Positions 1 through 5,658 of a stretch of 5,836 nt of DNA are shown piece after piece. The DNA comes from Elusimicrobiota bacterium. GTDB taxonomy: Bacteria > CAYTYR01 > UBA6262 > DAOVJB01. A program made the position numbers and the translations under genes. The notes below the pieces were generated by a model. The model searched no databases and had not been told where the DNA came from. It saw nothing but the letters and a program-made list of their open reading frames with translations. The DNA is taken from NCBI GenBank assembly GCA_030673425.1, contig DAOVJB010000089.1, positions 1 through 5,836 on the forward strand, read 5' to 3'. Numbering within the stretch: the stretch's first letter is position 1; the number at the start of each line of letters is the position of its first letter.

Positions 1-498
1 CTTTGTGACTGGTGTGATTACCAGAATATATGTCCTCTCTGGAAACATCCAAAGGAAATGGAAGTTCTTCCCGTAAATGAATACAAAAAAGATACCGGTG
101 TCAAGCTGGTTACCAGGTATGCCGAACTTGAAGAGAAAAAGAATGAACTTAAAGAAGAAATACATGAAACAGAGAATGAGCAGAAAAAAATAGAGGATGC
201 AGCTATAGAGTTTGCCCAAAAGAAAGGTATCTCGGTTATAGATGGCCCATCTGCTCAACTTAAAGTTGATATAAAAGATGAATTAAAAGCTCCTACCAAA
301 TCTGAAGATTCAGAAACATGGACCAGGTTTAGGGAATTTCTGTTAAAAGAGGGGAAATATGAAGATGTTTCAACCGTAAACAGCAATATGGTCAACTATA
401 GGATAAGATATAAGAAATGGCCTGCAGATTTTATAGAAGAAGTCAAAAGGTTCCTTAAGCATCAGGTGACAAAGAAAGTTAAATTGGTTAAAAAATAA
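1..498 (+). CDS. PD-(D/E)XK (RecB/Cas4-like) nuclease, C-terminal part, 5' end outside window
   Basis: The reading frame is open from the first base, so the gene begins upstream; the ATG at 58 is internal. The visible 165 residues start with Cys-x2-Cys-x5-Cys (C2, C5, C11, in CDWCDYQNICPLW). This is the C-terminal cysteine cluster that, with one upstream Cys, holds a 4Fe-4S cluster in AddB-, Cas4- and RecB-like nucleases (family knowledge). The nuclease core and fourth Cys would lie outside the window. A charged coiled coil follows (about residues 40-65, ELEEKKNELKEEI), then a basic C-terminal domain of about 90 residues ending KKVKLVKK. Such tails occur on stand-alone PD-(D/E)XK exonuclease-like proteins of uncultured bacteria, as I recall. 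The likely role is DNA end processing or repair, which is inferred. There is no CRISPR or other cas gene nearby, so it should not be called Cas4. It is the first gene of a same-strand run. Confidence 0.75.
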   Translation, partial: LCDWCDYQNICPLWKHPKEMEVLPVNEYKKDTGVKLVTRYAELEEKKNELKEEIHETENEQKKIEDAAIEFAQKKGISVIDGPSAQLKVDIKDELKAPTKSEDSETWTRFREFLLKEGKYEDVSTVNSNMVNYRIRYKKWPADFIEEVKRFLKHQVTKKVKLVKK

Positions 499-527
499 AT
501 TTAAGGCAGGAAAAAAGGACAGATGAA

Positions 528-974
528 ATGAAGGTAAGCAGACATATTATTGTATCAGTTAGTGTTGGGGCAGTGGTATCTTTTTGGTTTAATAATTTAT
601 ATGCAGGGATTATATGTCTTCTATCAGGGGTTCTCGTAGATAGTGACCATATTTTAGAATATATAATTGAGTACAGGTGGAGGGATTTTACTTTTAAGAA
701 ATGCTATGTAGCATGCGAGAATAATCAATTTAAGAAAATTCACCTTGTTTTGCACAGCATTGAAATTATTCTTGTACTTTGGGTTTTTGTAGTGTATACA
801 AGAAATATATATCTTTTTGCAGGTACGCTGGGATATTCTGTGCATTTACTACTTGATATTGTAGGGAACCGTGCATCCCCGCGGTCATATTTTTTCATCT
901 GGCGTGCTGTAAATAAATTCTCTGCTGACAGATTTTTAAAAAGACGTTGTGATACCGATCAGGAGGTGGTATAA
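528..974 (+). CDS. small membrane protein, putative metal-dependent hydrolase (YdjM/YbcI-like)
   Basis: This 148-residue protein has about three to four hydrophobic segments (roughly 7-20, 24-37, 74-90, 94-110). Histidine and aspartate motifs sit where the YdjM-type membrane-bound metal-dependent hydrolases have theirs: H6 near the N-terminus, D38-x-D40-H41 at the end of a membrane segment, H72-x3-H76-x2-E79, and H106-x3-D110. These are plausible metal ligands clustered at one membrane face; the hydrolase activity and substrate are unknown. The start at 528 is supported by AAAGGA (514-519) eight bases upstream. The ATG at 523 meets a stop after two codons. The stop overlaps the leader of the PEBP gene, whose ribosome site lies inside this gene's last codons, so the two are probably translationally coupled. 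The C-terminal tail from about 126 is basic and probably cytoplasmic. It could be a divergent relative rather than an active enzyme. Confidence 0.6.
   Translation: MKVSRHIIVSVSVGAVVSFWFNNLYAGIICLLSGVLVDSDHILEYIIEYRWRDFTFKKCYVACENNQFKKIHLVLHSIEIILVLWVFVVYTRNIYLFAGTLGYSVHLLLDIVGNRASPRSYFFIWRAVNKFSADRFLKRRCDTDQEVV
961..966 (+). promoter_or_regulatory. Ribosome binding site that fixes the PEBP start
   Basis: AGGAGG lies nine bases before the ATG at 976, inside the last codons of the preceding gene. It selects 976 over the in-frame GTG at 949, which would add nine residues not seen in the family. Confidence 0.85.
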
Positions 975-975
975 T

Positions 976-1413
976 ATGAAACTGACCAGTTCTGTATTTA
1001 GTGATGGAGGTATGATGCCTTCAAAGTATACGTGTGACGGTGAAAATATTTCCCTGCCATTAGAGATAAGTGATGTACCTGCAGGCACCCAGAGTCTGGT
1101 TCTTGTTATGGATGACCCTGATGCACCAATAGGCACTTTTGATCACTGGCTTATTTGGAATATTCCTGCTGATACTAAAACTATTGCCGAGGGATGCGAG
1201 CCTTCAGGTGTTGGAGGAATAACGGGTTTCGGAAAGATTGGCTACGGTGGACCATGCCCGCCATCAGGTGTGCATAGTTATAAATTCAAGCTGTATGCTT
1301 TGACTAAGAAATTAGACTTAAAAGAAGGTTCCGGAAAAAAAAGCTTGGAATCTGCCATGAAAAATAATATAATAGAAGAAATAGTACTGACCGGTAAATA
1401 TAAAAGAAGATAA
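976..1413 (+). CDS. YbhB/YbcL-type phosphatidylethanolamine-binding (PEBP) family protein
   Basis: This is a 145-residue protein of the bacterial Raf-kinase-inhibitor-like family, a little shorter than the usual 150-160. It shows the two signature blocks that form the anion-binding pocket: MDDPDAP followed by FDHWLIWNIP (about residues 44-67) and GYGGPCPPSGVHSYKFKLYAL (about 88-108). The N-terminal segment with an FxxGGxxPxxYTCDG pattern (residues 8-21) is also typical. No signal peptide is visible, so it should be cytoplasmic. The biochemical role of bacterial members is not settled; a small-ligand or phosphoanion-binding function is the family expectation. The start is set by AGGAGG at 961-966. 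It begins one base after the stop of the membrane protein gene and ends 24 bases before the receiver-CheX gene. Nothing about the sequence looks broken, and this is the most ordinary call in the left block. Confidence 0.93.
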   Translation: MKLTSSVFSDGGMMPSKYTCDGENISLPLEISDVPAGTQSLVLVMDDPDAPIGTFDHWLIWNIPADTKTIAEGCEPSGVGGITGFGKIGYGGPCPPSGVHSYKFKLYALTKKLDLKEGSGKKSLESAMKNNIIEEIVLTGKYKRR

Positions 1414-1437
1414 AGATTTTAATTAATTGGAGGGATT

Positions 1438-2772
1438 ATGACACCAGATAATAGTAATTTCGAGACTGCTAGAGTGCTGGTAGTGGATGATTCGTTGTTT
1501 GTGTTATCCATGATAAAAGAGATGCTTGCGGGAAGCGAGTTTAAGATCGTGGGAACAGCAGTTACTGGAACCAAGGCATTAGAGAAGTGCGAGGAGTTAA
1601 ATCCGGATATTGTGCTGTTAGATATTGTTCTGCCTGACAGGAGCGGGAGCGAGATAATAACTAATATTAGGGAGATTAATCCCAAGACCTCAATAATAAT
1701 GGTGAGTTCCCTTGGTACCCAGGGGAAGGTTGTAGAGTGCCTGAGAAAAGGAGCAGTACATTTTATTACCAAGCCCTTTGATAGGGCAATACTGCTTGAA
1801 ACCCTGCGTGATTTCAAGCACGGCGGGAGAGGATCAGTAGTGCAGACTACTGTTGACCTTTCCTTGGCAGGGGTAAGTTTAGGAATGAAGTTTTTTGAAA
1901 TACATGTTGGGATGAAATTTTTCGGGCAATACCTTATGGAAAAAGGGTTGATAGATAAGGAACAATTATTAAAAGGAATTAAATATCAGAAGAGTATTAA
2001 TTTATCTCTTGAAGATATCTGCCTTAAAAAGGACATGCTTACTAAAGGACAGGTTGAAAAAATTCATGAGATTCAAAAGGCCGACCTTGATAAAGATTTC
2101 GGTGAAATCGTATTGGTAAATGGATTCCTGACAAAAGAAAATTTAGATAAGGTTGTAGAAGAACAGCGTAAAAGGTGGATATATATAGGGGAGTCCCTCG
2201 TTAAGATCAAGGCACTCGGTTATAACCAGCTTGCAGAGGCTCTCAAGGATTACAAGGAAGAACAGGAGAAAGATGAATGGGAGATTGGAACGAGGTTGGG
2301 TGCTGTAAGAAATAACCTTATAGTTAAGACATTCGTGAACTTCACGATGAAGATATTCTACAAGATCATCAAGGAACCTGTTAAGCTGAAAGAATGTTCT
2401 GATTCCGTGGAGGGTTTCGAGTTGAGGGACTATACTATCCAGCAGAGCATAAGAGGGGATATGAGCCTGTTTTTCATAGTCAATATTTCAGAGGATGTTT
2501 GTTTCAAGATAGCATCGGCCCTGTTCGGTAGAAAGGTTAAAGGGATTACGAATATAGAACAGGATGCCCTGAAGGAATTTCTTAATGTTATAAGCGGAAA
2601 CTGTTGCGCCAAGTTGAGTAATATAGGTATTAACCTTGAAACAAGGGTTCCTGAGTTCTATGAAAACAAGACCCAGGAGAAATACTCATTACCGCAGAGA
2701 ATGCAGAATGCTTTTGCCCTGGTTATTTCCGGTATAGGTGATTTTGACCTGGTCATATTAAGAGATAAATAA
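1438..2772 (+). CDS. Receiver - helical repeat - CheX-like phosphatase fusion protein
   Basis: This 444-residue cytoplasmic signalling protein has three parts. Residues 12-126 are a CheY-like receiver with the acidic pair D17/D18, phosphoacceptor D62 (LLDIVLPD), switch S90 and K112 in TKPF. Residues 160-276 are four tandem 27-30-residue helical units like the N-terminal domains of type II secretion/type IV pilus ATPases (GspE/PilB/MshE). Residues 291-444 resemble CheX, the CheY-P phosphatase fold, with E380-F-L-N383 matching its catalytic E-x-x-N motif followed by the SGN/AKLSNIG stretch. A CheX domain on the same chain as a receiver suggests phosphorylation coupled to self- or partner dephosphorylation, perhaps tied to pilus motility or chemotaxis; that is inference. 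No histidine kinase or DNA-binding domain is present. The ribosome site GGAGG (1429-1433) is four bases from ATG, somewhat close. It is probably the last gene of the left operon and is followed by a terminator. Confidence 0.85.
   Translation: MTPDNSNFETARVLVVDDSLFVLSMIKEMLAGSEFKIVGTAVTGTKALEKCEELNPDIVLLDIVLPDRSGSEIITNIREINPKTSIIMVSSLGTQGKVVECLRKGAVHFITKPFDRAILLETLRDFKHGGRGSVVQTTVDLSLAGVSLGMKFFEIHVGMKFFGQYLMEKGLIDKEQLLKGIKYQKSINLSLEDICLKKDMLTKGQVEKIHEIQKADLDKDFGEIVLVNGFLTKENLDKVVEEQRKRWIYIGESLVKIKALGYNQLAEALKDYKEEQEKDEWEIGTRLGAVRNNLIVKTFVNFTMKIFYKIIKEPVKLKECSDSVEGFELRDYTIQQSIRGDMSLFFIVNISEDVCFKIASALFGRKVKGITNIEQDALKEFLNVISGNCCAKLSNIGINLETRVPEFYENKTQEKYSLPQRMQNAFALVISGIGDFDLVILRDK
1915..2265 (+). 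repeat. Four tandem ~29-residue protein repeats between receiver and CheX domain
   Basis: Protein residues 160-276 of the receiver-CheX protein hold four units of the pattern (F/I)G(E)xLxxxGxLTxxQLxxxxxxQ. Anchor points are F162-G163 with L171-I172, L191-E192 with M200-L201, F221-G222 with F230-L231, and I250-G251 with A259-L260, so the spacing is about 29, 30 and 29 residues. The DNA itself is not repetitive, which suggests old duplication. The pattern matches the T2SSE_N/MshEN-type helical hairpin; MshEN domains in secretion ATPases can bind cyclic di-GMP, but binding residues cannot be judged here. Confidence 0.6.
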
Positions 2773-2793
2773 AAAAGTTGTTCTGTTTAACTG

Positions 2794-2827
2794 AAAAGCC
2801 ATAAAGAGTTTTCCCTTTATGGCTTTT
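2794..2827. terminator. Bidirectional rho-independent terminator
   Basis: A perfect 13-bp inverted repeat, AAAAGCCATAAAG (2794-2806) and CTTTATGGCTTTT (2815-2827), encloses an 8-base loop. It sits between convergent genes, 22 bases after the stop at 2772 and 19 bases beyond the minus-strand stop at 2846. The right arm ends in a five-T run (2824-2828). On the opposite strand the left arm also ends in four Ts, so it can end transcripts from both sides. The stem is only moderately GC-rich. Confidence 0.88.
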
Positions 2828-2845
2828 TGCTATATGATTCTTTTT

Positions 2846-3700
2846 TCAGTACGGTCTCTCAGGTGCAAACCCCATACCCAGGAACGGCTGCGGTTCTGTT
2901 TTTGCAAAATCATAGTAGATTATGACAGCCTGCCTTGGTTTATACATGCCAGTGTTGTACTTAAAGTGTACCAGTTCTGTTGGATGTGATTCCCGTTCTC
3001 CCATGCCTGTTCCTGCTTTCTGTTTATCATGACGGCGTTCATATTCTTCCTCACATGGTGCTGCGAGTTCTTTTTTGCAACCTAACCAACTCCTGAATGG
3101 CCTGGGCTTTCTTGTGTATTCATATATAGGGTTGTTTTCAAAATAGTTTTCCAGATCTTTTTTATTCCAGAAATATGCTGCCCCGATCACACCGCAGTTA
3201 ACTGAAAGATCTTTCCCCCAGTTGTTGGAGCGCCACTTGGCATAGGAATCGTCTCTTGTTGTGAAATAGAAACGTCTTGCTGTGTTGCCGCTTACCTGCC
3301 ATCCCCTGATGGTTACATAAGAGTAAGGCTCTATAATCCATTTTGAACCTTCATCAGGTTTGCACGGTTTTCCGGTGATGGAGTTAAGTCCGTCTATTGT
3401 AAGATTTACGGCTATCCTTATAGGCATTGGGTTGTGAAGGATAATGGAGTATCTTTCTTGCGGCTTTGCTGTTATGAAGGGTCTCCCGTTTTTGGTTCTC
3501 TCATATTTTGTTCCTGTTTCATCACTTAGGACCTCTACCAGGAAGTTATAGGTATACTTCCTTTTTTCATAGCGTACGATTCCGTCACGGATGATTTTAG
3601 TCCTGCATTTTACTTTGAAGGGCTGCGTGGCAGCATAAGAGGGGATGCTTAGGAGGGTGCTTAGCATAGATGCGAGTAGTATCAAGCTTATCTTTTTCAT
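2846..3700 (-). CDS. Secreted protein of unknown function
   Basis: This 284-residue protein begins with a clear Sec signal peptide: basic MKK, a hydrophobic core to about residue 19, and S-Y-A (21-23) as the likely cleavage site. No lipobox cysteine is present, so it should be periplasmic or exported. The mature part has five Cys (32, 113, 169, 208, 216), enough for disulfides. A probable beta-rich core spans about 82-180. It has the pattern IxLxNxMxxRIxVxLxxDGLNxIxG, then WxxxPxxxVxIRGWQ, a DDSYAKW segment and CGVIGAAYF. The C-terminal part carries a GTGMGERES motif (230-238) and a strand-like IIYYDF. I recall similar IxGWR/SYA/GTGxGE patterns in other secreted hypothetical proteins of diderm bacteria, but no function is established. 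The start is supported by AAAGGAG (plus-strand 3708-3714) seven bases upstream. It stands alone on this strand. Confidence 0.82.
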   Translation of the reverse strand: MKKISLILLASMLSTLLSIPSYAATQPFKVKCRTKIIRDGIVRYEKRKYTYNFLVEVLSDETGTKYERTKNGRPFITAKPQERYSIILHNPMPIRIAVNLTIDGLNSITGKPCKPDEGSKWIIEPYSYVTIRGWQVSGNTARRFYFTTRDDSYAKWRSNNWGKDLSVNCGVIGAAYFWNKKDLENYFENNPIYEYTRKPRPFRSWLGCKKELAAPCEEEYERRHDKQKAGTGMGERESHPTELVHFKYNTGMYKPRQAVIIYYDFAKTEPQPFLGMGFAPERPY

Positions 3701-3726
3701 TTTATTTCTCCTTTCTTTTGTTTTTT

Positions 3727-3752
3727 CGCAAAACTTTGGGCCCTTTTTTGCG
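3727..3752 (-). promoter_or_regulatory. Inverted repeat in the leader of the secreted-protein gene
   Basis: CGCAAAA (3727-3733) and TTTTGCG (3746-3752) form a perfect 7-bp inverted repeat around a 12-base centre containing the palindrome GGGCCC. Read on the minus strand it lies 26 bases before the ATG at 3700, just ahead of the ribosome site. It could be an mRNA leader hairpin or an operator; the minus strand continues in A rather than T, so it is not a terminator for that gene. Confidence 0.35.
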
Positions 3753-3808
3753 CTTCTACTTATTTAGACACCTCCGGGATTATTTTGTTCCAAAAACATA
3801 AATAAAAC

Positions 3809-3837
3809 TTGATTGAATAAGGGGGATTTGGTATAGT
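3809..3837 (+). promoter_or_regulatory. Sigma70-type promoter for the right-hand operon
   Basis: TTGATT (3809-3814) and TATAGT (3832-3837) are separated by exactly 17 bases, matching the -35 and -10 consensus at 4 of 6 and 5 of 6 positions. A start near 3844 would give a leader of about 35 bases before the ATG at 3879. It lies in the only sizeable non-coding stretch, between divergent genes. In AT-rich DNA chance matches are common, but spacing and position both fit. Confidence 0.6.
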
Positions 3838-3878
3838 AAAATAACATAAATACATATAGAAATAAAGTGAAATGACCC

Positions 3879-4331
3879 ATGACAGGAAAATTTTTATTAC
3901 TTGCTGTTTTCGCTATCGGTATGGCCCATGTGGAGGGCGTGGTTGTGGTATATCTGCGTAAAGTGCTGGGTATTACTGATGTAGAGTCAAATCTGAAGGT
4001 AGCAGCCGAAAATTTTAATTTCCCCAGGAAATATCTTCTTATTGAAAAGACGAGGGAAATGGCCACGATAGTGATGCTTGTTGCCCTGGCGTTTCTTACC
4101 GGGGGCAGCTGGCTTGATAAGATAGTCGTTTTCTTGTGGACATTCGCTTTCTGGGACATTTTCTATTATTTTTCGCTTTATGTCTTGATTAAATGGCCAC
4201 CAAAACTTACCACAATCGATGTCCTGTTCCTGATACCGCGTCCTTGGATCACACCGGTATGGGTTCCCGTAGGAATATCATCCATGATTATTATATTTAT
4301 TGTTTTCTTTCTCCTAAATAAAGGAGCGTAA
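3879..4331 (+). CDS. Polytopic membrane protein of unknown function
   Basis: This 150-residue protein has about four membrane segments (roughly 3-27, 60-77, 81-105, 125-147). Unusually many polar residues sit within or beside them: H17 and E19 in the first, E56, R59 and E60 at the start of the second, W92-D93 with IFYY in the third, and D114 before VLFLIP-RPW. From memory the GMAHVE, WDIFYY and DVLFLIPxPW patterns recur in a widespread uncharacterised bacterial membrane family; no function is known to me. The arrangement would fit a membrane enzyme or metal/cofactor binder, which is only inference. The Shine-Dalgarno is weak (AAAGTGA, 3865-3871), and the next in-frame Met (residue 15) would break the first membrane segment, so 3879 is kept. 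A sigma70-like promoter precedes it. It ends five bases before the zinc-ribbon gene, whose ribosome site is inside its last codons. Confidence 0.82.
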   Translation: MTGKFLLLAVFAIGMAHVEGVVVVYLRKVLGITDVESNLKVAAENFNFPRKYLLIEKTREMATIVMLVALAFLTGGSWLDKIVVFLWTFAFWDIFYYFSLYVLIKWPPKLTTIDVLFLIPRPWITPVWVPVGISSMIIIFIVFFLLNKGA

Positions 4332-4336
4332 TCTAT

Positions 4337-4642
4337 ATGAAAAAATGTCCTTATTGTAAAGAGGAAATACAGAATGAAGCAGTAAAGTGCAGGTATTGCG
4401 GAGAGTTTTTGAATAAAAAAGAGAAACCCGTCTGGCTTTTTAGGACATCTACCTTGATAGGTGCTTTTATCTCTATCGGACCGTTTGCCCTGCCGCTTGT
4501 CTGGTTTAACCCGCGTTTTAGCAAGAGAAATAAGATAATAACAACAGTTATTGTTTTTATTATCTGTTATTTTTTATGGATAATAGTTAGTAGATCTTTG
4601 AAGTCTTTAATAAGCTATTACCAGCTTATACCCTCTTTTTAG
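4337..4642 (+). CDS. Zinc-ribbon membrane protein
   Basis: This 101-residue protein begins with a compact zinc ribbon: C4-x2-C7 and C18-x2-C21 in a CPYCKEEI...CRYCGEF arrangement, a common N-terminal module in small bacterial membrane proteins. After a charged linker come two membrane segments, about 39-57 (ending [12 protein letters not shown]) and 66-85. The [12 protein letters not shown] stretch recurs, as I recall, in zinc-ribbon proteins of deltaproteobacteria and candidate phyla, whose function is unknown. With a cytoplasmic ribbon, the positive loop NPRFSKRNK (58-66) would also be cytoplasmic only if the first segment is a re-entrant loop, so topology is uncertain. AAGGAG (4321-4326) lies ten bases before the ATG, within the upstream gene, implying coupling. 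The gap to the next gene is 22 bases. Confidence 0.8.
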   Translation: MKKCPYCKEEIQNEAVKCRYCGEFLNKKEKPVWLFRTSTLIGAFISIGPFALPLVWFNPRFSKRNKIITTVIVFIICYFLWIIVSRSLKSLISYYQLIPSF

Positions 4643-4664
4643 ATAGGTGTATATATAACAGATT

Positions 4665-5624
4665 ATGATTAAAATAGGAAAGTTAAGGTTATCCTCTTCA
4701 TGCGTTCTTTCCCCGCTTTCAGGAGTAAGCGACTTTCCTTTTCGTATGATCAATCGTTCTTTTGGTTGCGAGCTTACATTTGTAGAAATGATTAATGCTC
4801 GTTCGCTTGTTTATAAGAATAAAAGAACAGAAAAAATGCTTTCAACAATGCCTGCTGACAGACCTCTGGGTATACAGCTGCTGGGTAATGATCCTGATGT
4901 TATAGGCAGGGCATTGGAGATAATAGATAAGTATAAATTTGATATTATAGATTTCAATGCGGCTTGTCCTGTTGAAAAGGTTATCAAGAGAGGAGAAGGG
5001 GCCAGTTTACTTAAAGATCCACACAAATTAAAAAAGATACTTAAGGTAATGGTTGATAATTCTAAGACTCCTGTTACGGTAAAAATACGCTCGGGCTGGG
5101 ACGGGACCTCTGTTAATGCAAAAGAAGTAGCCCTTTATTGTCAGGATGCGGGAATAAAAGGATTGTTTGTTCACGGGAGAACCAGAGTTCAGGGATATAG
5201 CGGGAATGTGGATTATAATATAATAAAAGAGGTAAAAGGAGCTCTCGATATACCTGTTATAGCAAGCGGTGATATTCTTTCCCCCGAGTTAATAAAGCGA
5301 ATGTTTGAGGAGACAGGCTGTGACGGAGTTGCCGTAGCGAGAGGGGCTCTGGGCAATCCATGGATATTTAAGGAAGCATCAGAATTTCTTAAGAATGGTA
5401 AGATTGTAAATAGACCTGATATTCATGAGATTACCGATACGATGATAAAACATCTTAATGCATCTATTGATTTTTATGGAGAGATAATAGGTCTTATAGA
5501 TTTTCGTAAATTTTTTATATGGTATACTAGGGGTCTTCATGATATGAAGTTCCTAAGGAATAAGGCCTTCCATATAAAAAGCAAAAATGATATGATAGGT
5601 GTCATTAACGAATTGGTAAGATAA
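4665..5624 (+). CDS. dusB: tRNA-dihydrouridine synthase, DusB-like
   Basis: Dus enzymes use FMN and NADPH to reduce specific uridines in tRNA to dihydrouridine in the cytoplasm. This 319-residue protein has the usual length and all major landmarks of the FMN-binding TIM barrel: PLSGVSDFPFR (17-27), D96-F-N-A-A-C101-P with the catalytic Cys, VKIRSGW (139-145) with FMN-contacting K140, HGRT (170-173), ASGDI (200-204) and ARGALGNPWIF (225-235). The C-terminal helical domain is complete and includes RKFFIWYTRGL (281-291). Two motifs differ from the common form: NAACP instead of N-M/F-G-C-P, and RKF where RKH is frequent. The start fits the family (an IGKLRLSS-type first strand), though the ribosome site is poor (AGGTG, 4646-4650, 14 bases away), suggesting modest translation or coupling. 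The subgroup letter is less certain than the family. Confidence 0.93.
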   Translation: MIKIGKLRLSSSCVLSPLSGVSDFPFRMINRSFGCELTFVEMINARSLVYKNKRTEKMLSTMPADRPLGIQLLGNDPDVIGRALEIIDKYKFDIIDFNAACPVEKVIKRGEGASLLKDPHKLKKILKVMVDNSKTPVTVKIRSGWDGTSVNAKEVALYCQDAGIKGLFVHGRTRVQGYSGNVDYNIIKEVKGALDIPVIASGDILSPELIKRMFEETGCDGVAVARGALGNPWIFKEASEFLKNGKIVNRPDIHEITDTMIKHLNASIDFYGEIIGLIDFRKFFIWYTRGLHDMKFLRNKAFHIKSKNDMIGVINELVR

Positions 5625-5644
5625 AACAGGATTTTGTTCGGGTT

Positions 5645-5652
5645 AAAGGTGA
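5645..5652 (+). promoter_or_regulatory. Ribosome binding site for the GTG-started TolC-like gene
   Basis: AAAGGTGA ends six bases before the GTG at 5659; its AGGTG core is seven bases away. It supports the GTG as start, since no ATG in this frame precedes the signal peptide. Confidence 0.7.
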
Positions 5653-5658
5653 AAAGCA

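Noticed and set aside
1-498. Cas4 of a CRISPR-Cas system
   Set aside because: The cysteine cluster is shared by many RecB-like nucleases, no repeats or cas genes are in the window, and the coiled-coil tail is not typical of Cas4.
949-975. Upstream GTG start for the PEBP gene
   Set aside because: It would overlap the previous gene and add nine residues absent from the family; AGGAGG at 961-966 points to ATG 976.
1419-1817. 132-codon open frame on the minus strand inside the receiver domain
   Set aside because: It lies antisense to a well-supported receiver domain, its translation is low-complexity Ser/Leu/Ile rich with no motif, and it lacks a sensible leader.
2794-2827. Small RNA or mobile-element end at the inverted repeat
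   Set aside because: The position between two convergent stops and the T-run make a terminator the simplest reading; no second copy is seen in the window.
3764-4159. 131-codon minus-strand open frame across the intergenic region and the membrane protein gene
   Set aside because: The opposite frame encodes a coherent four-helix membrane protein with its own promoter; this one shows no family motif.
4643-4664. TATATATAAC as a promoter for dusB
   Set aside because: It lies only a few bases from the start codon and no -35 element sits at the right distance; it is more likely AT-rich spacer.
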